Positions 6,927 through 17,300 of a DNA stretch of 64,000 nt are shown here, piece after piece. The stretch's first letter is position 1. Each line of letters opens with the position of its first letter. The stretch covers positions 3,534,001 to 3,598,000 of the forward strand of contig CAWFMF010000004.1 in assembly GCA_963816985.1 (NCBI GenBank). The letters are read 5' to 3'. Made by a program: the position numbers and the translations under genes. The notes under the pieces were generated by a model. The model saw only the letters and a program-made list of their open reading frames with translations. It was not told the DNA's origin and ran no database searches. Source of the DNA: JAIVJM01 sp963816985 (GTDB lineage Bacteria; Acidobacteriota; Blastocatellia; Pyrinomonadales; Pyrinomonadaceae).

Positions 6927-8726
6927 TTACTTGAACTTGAAGTTCGCGCGGTAGATGCTGCCGTCATTCAGCGTCACCACTAATTGCCGGCACGTCCCGG
7001 CCCAAGATGGGTCGGTCTTCCACACGTAAACATACTGATCGCTCGCGGCGTCGTAAGTCAGGGTGCTGCCGCCCGCGCTAACCGTGTCCTCCAAAGTCAC
7101 GGCAGGGTCGGACGAGTTGCACGCTATCGTGCCGGACGAAGGAGAGTTCGGCGCGAAGATGTTGAGCCCCTTGTTACCGCTCAGACTGAACTTGACGGGA
7201 ATCGCCCTTCCGGCGTTGACCACGTTCACCGCCGGAAGGTTGCTGACCGGCGGGAAGAATCCCGTGAAGTTGTAAATGACGGTCACGGTGAAGCTGCAAC
7301 CGGAAGAGTTCGTGCCGTCACTGGCCGTGGCGTTGACGGTCGTCGTGCCGAGCGGAAAGACTGACCCGGACGCCGGCGTGCTGTTGACACTCACGCCGGA
7401 CGAACAGTCGTCCGCGGCGGTCACCGCCGGATAGTTCACGACCGCCGACGTGGCCGTCGAGTGAGGCGGCAACGTCACGACGACATTCGCGGGGCAGTTG
7501 ATAACCGGCGCGGTCGTATCCACAATGTTGATGACGACATCGTCCGAATCCGAGCCCCCGCCCGTGTCCTCTACGGTGAGGGTGATCGTGTGCGAGCCTT
7601 GCGGCAAAGAGACCATCAGGGTCGCGCCGGAGCCGAGCGTCGTGGCCCCCTCCGTCCAGGTGTAAGAGGTGATCGTCCCGCTGCCGGGCGTCGAACCCGT
7701 TCCGTCGAGCGTGACCGATGTCAGGCTGCCCGCGCACTCGACCGTCTGATCGTCGCCGGCATCGGCGATTGGGTCGGCGGCGGCGGCCCCCCCAAACTTC
7801 TGCACGCGATTATTGTCCCTGTCTACGACGTAGTAATCGCCCGTCGTCAAGTTCGCCGCGACGCCCGCGGGCGAGCTAAACTCGCCGTCGCCGGCTCCGG
7901 CAGTGCCGCAGGCTTCGAGGAACGTCCCGGCGGAGTCGAATTTCTGGATGCGGTTGTTCCCCGTGTCGGCCACGTAGACCGTACCCGAAGAGTCTACGCC
8001 AATGCCCATCGCGCCATTGAACTGCCCGTCGCCGGACCCCGCCGAGCCCCACTTGGCGATGAACGTGCCGGTCGAGCTAAACTTCTGAACCCGGTTGTTC
8101 CCTGTGTCCATGACGTAAACATTGTTGGAGGAGTCCACCGCCACGTCCAGCGGCCCGCTCAGTTGGCCGTCGCCGCTGCCCGCCCCTCCCCAGGTCAGAA
8201 GAGGCGACCCGGTCGAGTCGAATTTTCGGATTACGCTGGTGATGGGGTTAGTCACGTAGACGTTGTTTGAGGAGTCAACGGCGATGCCGCCCGGCCCGCC
8301 TACCCACGTCGTGAGGAACGTTCCGCCCGAACTGAATTTCGAGACCCGATCATTAAAGGTGTCCGTCACGTAGACGTTGTTCGCCGAGTCCGTCGCCACT
8401 TTATGCGGAGTGATGAAGCCGCCGGGCACGTCGCCCGGAATCCCGAACTGTAGGATGAAGTTGCCGTTCGAATCAAACTTCTGTACGCGGGTATTCTGAT
8501 CCGGCACGTACACGTTTCCGATGGAATCGACGGCGATTCCTCTGGGCGCGATGAATTGGCCGCTGCCGGAGCCTTCAACACCCCACTTGAGAATAAAATT
8601 GCAGGTCGCGGTCGCCGAGACCGTCAGCAAAGACGAAGCCGTCAGCACGCTCAGCAAAAGAGCGAGCAGGCGGGGCAGCCTGAAGACCTTTTTTCGACGA
8701 CAGGTGGGCGGTAGATGGGGGTTCAT
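6927..8726 (-). CDS. Secreted NHL-repeat protein with PKD-like, HYR and PxKF domains
   Basis: The product is 599 aa; its ATG has AAAGGAA upstream. A signal peptide covers residues 1-41 (LLALLLSVLTASSLLTVSATA). Residues 45-330 hold about six NHL blades with recurring units such as GIAVDSIGNVYVPD and NRVQKFSSTGTF, forming a beta-propeller. A PKD-like beta-sandwich follows (ADAGDDQTVECAG to DVVINIVD), then a HYR domain (TTAPVINCPANVVV to GCSFTVTVIY), then a PxKF-type C-terminus (IPVKFSLSGNKG and YVYVWKTD). It is an extracellular or cell-surface protein, probably binding protein or glycan through the propeller. Substrate unknown. It heads the run of large surface proteins in this window. Confidence 0.88.
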   Translation of the reverse strand: MNPHLPPTCRRKKVFRLPRLLALLLSVLTASSLLTVSATATCNFILKWGVEGSGSGQFIAPRGIAVDSIGNVYVPDQNTRVQKFDSNGNFILQFGIPGDVPGGFITPHKVATDSANNVYVTDTFNDRVSKFSSGGTFLTTWVGGPGGIAVDSSNNVYVTNPITSVIRKFDSTGSPLLTWGGAGSGDGQLSGPLDVAVDSSNNVYVMDTGNNRVQKFSSTGTFIAKWGSAGSGDGQFNGAMGIGVDSSGTVYVADTGNNRIQKFDSAGTFLEACGTAGAGDGEFSSPAGVAANLTTGDYYVVDRDNNRVQKFGGAAAADPIADAGDDQTVECAGSLTSVTLDGTGSTPGSGTITSYTWTEGATTLGSGATLMVSLPQGSHTITLTVEDTGGGSDSDDVVINIVDTTAPVINCPANVVVTLPPHSTATSAVVNYPAVTAADDCSSGVSVNSTPASGSVFPLGTTTVNATASDGTNSSGCSFTVTVIYNFTGFFPPVSNLPAVNVVNAGRAIPVKFSLSGNKGLNIFAPNSPSSGTIACNSSDPAVTLEDTVSAGGSTLTYDAASDQYVYVWKTDPSWAGTCRQLVVTLNDGSIYRANFKFK

Positions 8727-8926
8727 GTCAAATTCCTTTCTCTTGAGGGTGATATGGTTACGGTCACATTATGCGTAATGCGCGGGGACGAGGTTCGACC
8801 GGGCCGCAAGGGTACACCCGGCGTTATTCGTTGTCCATACTTTCCCTCTTCGTCGGCGTGTTCTTTTGAAGACGCGTCTCCTAACGCTGGCCATCTTCAA
8901 AGGGACTTCCGTACCTGATATAGAGA

Positions 8927-8958
8927 AGAGGGGCGAGTCGTGAAAGACTCGCCCCTCT
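8927..8958 (-). terminator. Terminator-like hairpin after the Calx-beta gene
   Basis: A 13-bp stem (AGAGGGGCGAGTC and its complement) with a 6-nt loop lies 29 nt beyond the stop at 8987. It is followed in the gene's direction by TCTCTATAT, only weakly T-rich. The stretch 8727-8926 upstream of the NHL gene shows nothing else. Confidence 0.6.
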
Positions 8959-8986
8959 CGCTTTACAGACTCACGTAGCATTGCGC

Positions 8987-10885
8987 TTACGGGAGCGCCT
9001 CGACGTTGAGGAGGAAGCGGAAGTTCCCCGTCTGCTGGATGCCGAGCAGGAACTGCAAGCTGACGCTCGCGCCGTTCGCCAGCGGCGTCCCGAGGGTGAT
9101 TGTCCCGGCGGAGAGCGACGAGTTGTACCCGCCGCCGTTGGGCTGCGCGGGCGGCGTCTCCAACGTCGTCCCCCGCACTGTCACCGAGCACGGCACGGTC
9201 GCCGGCGTCCCGTTCGCCGCGCACGTCGCCGCGTCCGTCACGCCCGTCGCCACCACGTCCACCGACGTGATCGCACGGATGTCGGCGGTCGCCCCGTCGG
9301 GCCGCGGGAACGTCGTCAGCTCCACTACGCGGAAGCGCAACTGCGTGACCGTCCCGCCCGTGTTGTTGGTGAACCGCTTGCGGATGGACATCGTCCCGAA
9401 CTGCGAGCGGTTCGGGTCGCACTCCTCGGCCACCCCGCAGACCTTGCGGACGCGGTTCGGAACCGCCGTCGAGGCCTTCGTGCCGTCGAGGAGGAACGTC
9501 CCGATCTGGTCGTTGACGCGCGCCGACGAGATGTTCTCCGGCCCCGGCGCGCCCAAACGCTGCTGGCCTGCGCCCGCCGCGTTCGTCGCGTTGGTGTCGA
9601 CGAAGAGGAAGTCCGTGGCGTTGTCGTTGCGATCCGCCGGGAAGCCCGGGTTCGGCGTCGTGCAGCCCGTGCCGGGGACGAACGAGCACAAGCTTCGGTA
9701 GAAGCTGTGGTTGCCGAGGCCCGGAGTGACGCTGCTGATCTGCGGCAGGATGCCGCCCTCGCGCAGCAGGTCGCAGTTGTTGCCCGTGCTGTTCGGGCTG
9801 AAGCCGACGGCGTCGAGCCTCGTCGCCGTCGAGAGGTTGGCCACCGAGTCGGTGTTGAAGATGGCGACGTTGGAGTTCTCGGCGAGGTCTGTGGACATCG
9901 TCAGGTTGCCGGTGGCCGCCGCGCCGAGGCTGTACTGCGAGCCGACTAAGAGGAAGTGGCCTCTGGTCGGGATGACCGTCCCGTTCGGGATGGTGCCGAT
10001 GAGCACGGGCGTGTCGGCGCAGGTCGCGCCGAGGCGGAAGATGCCGTAACCGGCGGAGATGTCCGAAGCGGCGACGGTATGGGGCGAGCCCGTGTTGTTG
10101 TAAATCTCGACGAAGTCGTCGCCCGCGCCGCCGGGGCCGAAGGTGCGAATCTCGGAGATGAGGATCGCGCCCGCCGGGTTGTTGGTGGTGATCGTGCCGA
10201 CCGCCTCGCCGTCCGTGATGTGCCCGCCCGAAACGTTCGACAGTTGCAGCAGGAACGTCTCGTCGGGCTCCCCGCCGTCGGCGTCGGCGAGGACGGGCAC
10301 GGAGATGGTCTGCACCGTCTGCCCCGCTTGGAAGGTGGCCGTGCCGTTGGCCGTAGTGTAGTCGCTGTCGGCGGTCGCCGCGCCCGCGCCCGGCGTCGCG
10401 GCTGCCGTGTCGAAGGCGACCGAGACGGGCGAGTTCGGTGAGCGGTCGAGCGTCAGCGTGAAGAGCATCTGCGCCTGTCCCGAAGACGGCTCGGCCACGC
10501 GTCCGTCGCGCGCAGAGACTGAGGGCAGGCGGACGACATCAATCGAGACGGTCGCTTCGGCGCTGGTCAGTGGCGGGGCCGTGCCGTCGCCGGTGTCCGT
10601 GACGGTGAACTTGAAGCTGTCGGGGCCGACGTAGCCGCCGGCGGGCGTGTAGGTCAGACCCGGCGCGTTGCCGCCGAGCGCGCCGTGCGCGGGCTGGGCC
10701 GTGACCGTGAAGACGAGTTGGCCCGTGGGCGTCTCCTCGTCCGAGCCGGTCAGGGTGATGACGACGGGTGTGTTTTCGTCGGTCGTGACGGACTGGCCGC
10801 TGGCGGTCGGCGGCGCGTTGACGGCGTTGAAGGTTAAGTCGAAGCCCCCTTCGAGCGTGAAGGCCCCGCCCGAATAAGTCCTCGT
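8987..10885 (-). pseudogene. Calx-beta / lamin-tail secreted protein, 5' end lost
   Basis: A frame is open from a TGA at 10886-10888 down to the stop at 8987, about 632 codons, with domains already complete before any start codon. In order: the end of a domain (GGAFTLEGGF), a cadherin-like/VCBS-type repeat (NAPPTASGQSVTTDENTPV to AEATVSIDVV), a Calx-beta domain (QMLFTLTLDRSPNSPVSV to TFLLQLSNVSGG), a lamin-tail domain (ILISEIRTFGPGG, DDFVEIYNNTG), and a unique C-terminus. A GTG at 10498 could initiate a 503-aa product, but it would cut inside the folded region and lack a signal peptide. The frame breaks where an IS6 transposase fragment begins, so I read this as a truncated gene. Confidence 0.75.
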
Positions 10886-11028
10886 TCAAGTGGCGTCACT
10901 TCGAGCCGACGATCATCCTGTTATGCGTCAGGTGGTATTGCCGATACCAGCTTTCCTACCGCGACCTCGAAGAGATGACGCTGGAGCGTGGCCTACCAGT
11001 GGATCAGACAACCGTCTGGAGATGGGGC
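10876..11028 (+). mobile_element. IS6-family transposase remnant (N-terminal part only)
   Basis: Plus-strand translation from 10876 reads KSSFKWRHFEPTIILLCVRW, then YRDLEEMTLERGLPVDQTT and VWRW. This is the characteristic N-terminal helix-turn-helix of IS6/IS26-type DDE transposases (FKWRHF..EIILLCVRWYLRYPLSYRDLEE..ERGL..DHTT). Only about 50 codons remain; similarity stops near 11028 and no catalytic DDE residues or terminal repeats are present. It abuts the broken 5' end of the Calx-beta gene on one side and an unrelated coding fragment on the other. Confidence 0.82.
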
Positions 11029-11309
11029 CAGCCGGTTGTCTCGTCTGGGAGCGAATATTCGTTTGACTCGTCGAGCCACTTGGGATATTGTGCCGGCGCT
11101 TTCTGGGGCGCGTGTAGACTCACAAGCCGGCACGTGGCCTGCTCCTCGTTAAACTCACAGTCACAGCCAATCTTTTCAACCTTACCATTGGAGTAAGTAA
11201 TGAAATAGGCGGCAAGTCTCTCAGTCTCCTCAGTACAGGCGTGCTGGTAAATAGGTGTGAGTGATTGGCGTTTGTCCGGCGGCCAGCATTTATTATCCGT
11301 GAGGGGAAC
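11004..11309 (-). pseudogene. Orphan fragment of an unrecognised Cys-containing protein
   Basis: A minus-strand frame of 101 codons has no start codon but strongly protein-like translation: ACTEETERLAAYFITYSNGK, then KIGCDCEFNEEQATCRLVS and PAQYPKWLDES. The last few codons (below about 11030) are only antisense of the IS6 remnant, so the genuine part is about 11030-11309. Cysteines in CDC and ATC suggest a small folded domain. I do not recognise the family. It is probably the internal piece of a gene destroyed by the event that brought in the IS6 fragment. From 11310 to 11372 I see only the low-GC leader of the next gene. Confidence 0.4.
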
Positions 11310-11372
11310 TCACCAGTAGAACGTGCCCATAGAAGGATGTTTCTTCGGCAAAATCCAGCCCCGATATCGAAC

Positions 11373-14300
11373 ATGCGATCAAGAATCAAACAAAAGAATT
11401 CGTTGAATCATGGACATTCCTCCTCACTGTGGAGCACGCGAGTGGCGGCGATTGTTTTTCTGACATTCGCATTGGGTGATGCACGTGCCGGGGCCCGCAA
11501 AGCATTTCGCTCAATCAAGCAGGGCGCGGCCCTCTCTCTCTCTCTGGCGCTCATCGCGCCGGGCCTCCTGTTCGGGGGCGCGCCGCGCGCCGTCGCGCAG
11601 ATACAGACGACGACTCTGAGCGCCCCAGAACCGACAACCCCACAGCCGCCGTCGAAGCAGCAGCAGGGCTCGCCCGACCTCGGGCAGGTCTCCTCCGAGC
11701 CACTCCCTCAGACCGAAGCACGGCGGGTCAACTTCCAGCAGTTGTCCGAGATACTGGCCCGCAACCCCGCCCAGAGCAGTCCCGTGCAACAACGGCAGGC
11801 CATCCCCTCGCCGCAGGGCAGGCCGGAGCCGCCCGCGCCCGCGACCTCCGAGCGGGACTCAATCCCTCCGGCGGGCGGCGGCATCGTGAACTATGACATC
11901 TCGCAGCCGAACGTCGCTTCGCCGAGCCCCTCGCAGAGCTTCCTGGCGCAGGAGGACGGCCCGCGCATCGGGACGGCGACCTTCACCATCCCGCCCGACA
12001 CCAACGGCGCGGTCGGGCTCGACAAGGTCTTCACGCAGACCAACGCCAACTTCCGCATCCACAACAAGGTGACGGGCGCGCCGCTCTCGACCGTCAACGC
12101 CGAGGCCTTCTGGGCTTCGACGGGCGCGACGGGCGTCTTCGACCCGCGGGTGGTCTACGACCCGTACCAGAACCGGTGGATCACGGCCATCACCTCGAAC
12201 TCCAACTCGGCGGCCTCGTCCGTCCTCGTCGGCATCTCGGACACCGCCGACCCGCAGGGCACTTGGCTCCTTTATCGCACTACCGTTGGGTTCGCGACGG
12301 GGAGCGCCGCGCCGTTCGCCAACGGGGGCTGGGCCGACTTCCCGATGCTCGGCTTCAACAAGAACTGGGTCGCCATCGGCTACAACATGCACGCCGTTAC
12401 GAACAACGCGTTCGTCCGTGGCGAAGTGCTTGTCATCAACTACCCTCAACTTCGCGCTGGGACGTTGGGTGGGAGTCGCGTGAACTTGTCGAACAATTTC
12501 TGCCTCCACCCGGCGACGACCTTCTCGGCGACCGAGGAGACACTTTACCTCGTCGAGCACCTGAGCAGCGCCGGGGCGACGCTCGCCGTCGGGCGGGTCA
12601 CGGGCACGCCCGCCGCCCCCTCGGTCGCGCTCTTCGGCCCCTTCACGCGGCCCGGCGGCGCGTGGGTCAATCCGGGCGGCGACCTCCTGCCGCAGAACTG
12701 CGTCCCCGGCTCGCCCGTCCCGACTTTCACCTGCCCGGCCAGCCCAAGAAAACTGGAGACCTCGGACGCGCAGGTGCGCGGCAACGTCGTCTTCCGCAAC
12801 GGCAAGCTCTTCTACTCGCAGACCGTCGGGATTGACCTCGCCGGGGGCGACCCCATTGACCACACCGCCGCGCAGTGGACGGTGATGACGCCGACGGCCC
12901 CGACGCCGACGACGCTGGCCGTCACCTTCAACGACGGCGGGCGCGTCGAGGACGCGACGGCGACGGCCACCAACGGCGGCAAGTGGTACGCCTACACGTC
13001 GCTCTCGGTGAACAAGAATGAGGACATCATCCTCGGCTTCTCGGAGTTCGAGTCGGACGACTTCGTGGACGCGGGCTACACGTTCCGCTCCCTCGGCGAC
13101 GCCGCCGGGACGATGCGCGACCCAGTGATCTACAAGGAGGGGGAGGACTACTACGAGAAGACGTTCGGGTCGCCGCGCAACCGGTTCGGCGACTACAGCC
13201 ACGCTGTCGTTGACCCGGCGAACGACACCGACCTGTGGACGATTCAGGAGTACACGCAGCCGCGCGTGACAAGCTCTAATTCCAACGAACCGGCGAACGG
13301 ACTCGGCGTGAACAGCAGCCGCTGGAGCACTTGGTGGGCGAAAATCGGCCTCGCCGCCCCCCAAACCTGCGCGCCGCTGTCTTCGGGCGCAGTAGCATGG
13401 TTGAAGGCCGAAGGTAACGCCGACGACGCTCTCGGCGCGAACAACGGCACCCTGCAAAACGGGACGACCTTCTCGACGGGACAAGTCGGGCAGGCATTCA
13501 GCTTTGACGGCGTTGACGATCACGTGTCAATAAATCGGCCCGTTCAAGATGATTTCACCATCGAGTTTTGGCTGAACACAACGCAAATCGTCGGCGCTGA
13601 CGGTGGTCAATGGTGGGCCGGTCGGGGTCTGGTTGACGGAGAGATAATAAGTGTAACTAACGATTTCGGGGTCACGCTTCAGAACGGTAAGGTTCTTTTT
13701 GGCGTCGGCAACCCCGACACGACGATTAGAAGCGGCATGGTTGCCGACGGCAACTGGCATCATGTCGCGGCGACCAGACGCCGAAGCACCGGGGAGCTAA
13801 AACTCTATCTCGACGGGTCACAAGTGGCGGCGGCCACCGGAGGGACACAAGCTCTTACCACCCCGCCCCGTTTAACCCTCGGAAGACTTCAGATTAATAG
13901 CAATGCTTATCAGGGAAAGATGGACGAGGTTTCGATTTATGACCGGACTTTATCCGCGACGGAAGTTCAGTCCATCGCTCAAGCAGGTAGTTTCGGCAAA
14001 TGCGCCCTCGGCCCACTCCAATCACTCGCCCTCAGTCCGAACTCGGTCAACGGCGGGCAGGCTTCGACCGGGACGTTGACGCTCAACACGCCCGCACCCG
14101 CAGGCGGCGCGTTGGTGAGCCTCGGCAGCGATAACGTCGCCGTCGCCACCGTCCCTGCGTCCGTCACCATCGCCGAGGGACAGACCAACGGAACTTTTCC
14201 CGTCACGACTTTTGTCCCCACATCCGACGCGTCGGCGTTGATTACGGCTTCCTATCAAACGAGCAATGCCTCGGCGACTCTGACCGTGCTGGCCCACAGG

Positions 14301-17300
14301 CCCGACCTCACGGTTTCGGCTGCCGCCGTGCCGCCCGGCACACAAACGGATGCCGCCTTTAACGTCTCATGGACGGTCAGCAACCAAGGGCTGGCGCGGG
14401 CCGACGCGCCTTGGGCGGATCGTGTCTGGCTATCAAACGATAACCAACTCGGCCCGGACGATAAGCTCGTCGGAGAGTTTCCTTTCAACGGCAATCTGGA
14501 GCCGAGCCAAACGGCTGACCGCATTCAAACCATCACCATCGCCCGCAACGCGATTAGTCAGGACGGGCCTTACTTCCTGCTCATTCAGACGGACGCGAAC
14601 AATCAAATCGTCGAAGGCGGGAACGAAGACAATAACTATGTTGCGCGGCCCATCAGCATCACCCGACCGCCCCGGCCCGATCTGGTGATTGATAACATTA
14701 GCGCGCCGAACACCGCATTTTTCGGCCAGACCATCGTGGTGCAGTGGACGGTCAAGAACATCGGCGGCGGCCCTACCAACGCTCAGGGGTGGCAGGATTT
14801 CGTTTACCTCTCCCTCGATAATGTGCCGGAGATTGAAGACCCCTTTAAAATCCCTGTGACCAACGTGAGCTACCTGGCTGCCGGGGAAAGTTACACCGCA
14901 ACCGCCGAGGTGAAAATCCCGCAAGGGTTGGTGGGCCAGTACAAGGTCGTCGTGTGGACGGACGGCGACGGAACCAATCACCGCTCGAACAGTTTCCCGC
15001 ATCAGGTCGTCGAAGAAGACAACGAGAATAACTACGGCGTCGCCCGTCCGATTCAGCTCAACACGCCCACCCTCCCCGACTTGCAGACGGTCAACGTGGT
15101 CGCGCCGGAAGAGGTTTTTGCCGGGGCGCAGTTGGCGCTGAACTGGCGGGTTGAAAATCTCGGCGACGGCGTCACGCCGCCGGATCAAACGAACTGGCTG
15201 GATAAGATTTATCTTTCGCAGGACACGACTCTCGACGTGAATACCGACAGGCTGGTCGGCTCAAGACCGAGGAGCGGGGGCTTAACTCAGAACGAAGGAT
15301 ACACGGTCAGCAACTTCAGTCTGACCTTACCCCACGACATCGCGGGCGACTGGTTCGTGTTCATCCTCGCCGACGGCAATAATCAGGTTTACGAGTTCAA
15401 CAGCGAAAACAACAACGCGAACTACGACCGCCAGCAACCGGGTTCGCCGATGCACATCCGCGCCACGCCGCCCGACTTGGTCGTCCCGAACGCCATCAAC
15501 GCCCCCGCGTCCGCCTCCAACGGTCAGACGCTCGGCGTCGGCTGGACGGTTAAAAATCAGGGAGCCTTCGAGGCGTCGCCCAACTGGTTCGACGCGATTT
15601 ATCTATCGTCGGACGACACGCTCGACACCGAAAGCGACACGCTCTTAACCAGCGTTTTCAGAAGCAGCGCTCTCGGGCCGGGATTGACCTACGACGTAAC
15701 TGCGAACGTCACGGTGCCGTCCTGCATCAGCGGCACCTATTACCTTTTCGTGTTGGCCGACAGCCGACGGCAAATCTTCGAGTTCGACCCGAACTTCAAC
15801 GCCGAAGCCAACAACTCCAGCCAGCCGCGCCCGATTCAAATCGTGGACGCGACGCCGGACTTGCGCGTCACCGCTGTTGGCAACCCCTCTACGGGGAACG
15901 CCGGTCAACCGATCAGCGTGAACTGGACGGTGGCTAATCAAGGCGCCGGAGCAACCGCGCCGACGAAATGGACGGATCGGATTTACTTAAGCCCGACCCA
16001 GACGTTCGACAGCGCGACGGCGTTGCTCATCGGCTCCTTCGACCGCACGGGCGCGCTCGGCAACGGTGGAACCTATACGCGGACGGAAAGCCTCACCATC
16101 CCGAACGCGGCGCAGGGCAGTTACTTCGTGAGTGTGTTGACCGACGCCAACAACGAAGTCGAAGAATGCACGAACAACGCGAACAACAGGGGCTTCGGTT
16201 CTCAATCAATCGCGATCAGCAACAGCCTGCCCGACCTCTTGGTGCAGAGCGCGAGTTCGCAATCCGACCCGGTCGGCGGTCAGACCGTCGGCGTGGACTG
16301 GACAGTCACCAATCAGGGGACGGTGGCCGTCAACAACTCGTCTTGGGGCGACGCGGTTTACTTCTCAAACGACGCGACCCTCGGCAGCGATGACTTGCGG
16401 CTCGCGACCGCGCCGGCCTCCGGCCCTCTGGCAGTCGGTGGAATCTACAACCGCCACGCGCAAGCGACCCTGCCGGTCGTCCCGCCGGGGAATTACTTTC
16501 TGATCATTCAAGCCGACTACCTCGGCAACACTTTTGAGGGCCAGCACGAAGACAACAATCTGCGGACAATAGCTCTGACACTTCAAGTCCCCGCCGTCGA
16601 CCTGAATGTCACCACCGTCAATGCGCCCGCGACCGCATTCTCCGGGCAGGACATGACGGTGAGTTGGACTGTGCAGAACAGCGGCGCAAATCCCACCGTC
16701 GGTTCCCGTTGGATAGACGAAGTAGTGCTCTCGCTGGATCAGATTGACGACCCTTCAGACCGCGTCGTCGGCTCGAAACAGCACAACGGCGTCTTAGACG
16801 GTCAGGCCGCCTACGGCGACTCGCTGTCGGTCTTCGTGCCGCAAGGGTTCACCGGGCAGCACTATGTCTTCGTGAGGACAGACCGCCGACAGGAGGTCGC
16901 CGAGTCGAACGAAAACAACAACAGCGCGGCGGACGGAATCGTCTTTAACCTGACGCCCCCCGCCGACCTCGTCGTGTCGAGCATCGCCCCCCCGTCGAGC
17001 GGTTCGCCCGGCGAGCCGCTCACCGTCAACTGGGCCATCCAGAACAGCGGCGCGAACCCGGCCACCGGCCTCTGGAGCGACGCGGTCTACCTCTCGTCCG
17101 ACCAGACGTGGGACATCGGCGACATCCTCATCGGCAAACGAACGCAAGCCGGGCCCATCGCGGCGGGCCAAAGCTACAACGGCCAACTGACCACGACCCT
17201 CCCGGCCATCAACCTCGGCGCCTACTACGTCATCGTCCGTTCCGACGTGCAGAACAGGGTGCGCGAAACTAATGATGACAACAACCACGGGGCCGCTCAA

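Noticed and set aside
10975..11196. Short plus-strand frame starting ATGACGCTGGAG as a gene
   Set aside because: It is the tail of the IS6 transposase fragment fused to unrelated sequence after about 11028; there is no independent gene.
11859..13523. A 554-codon minus-strand frame inside the giant gene
   Set aside because: Same reason: high-GC shadow of a well-supported coding frame, with no recognisable domain.
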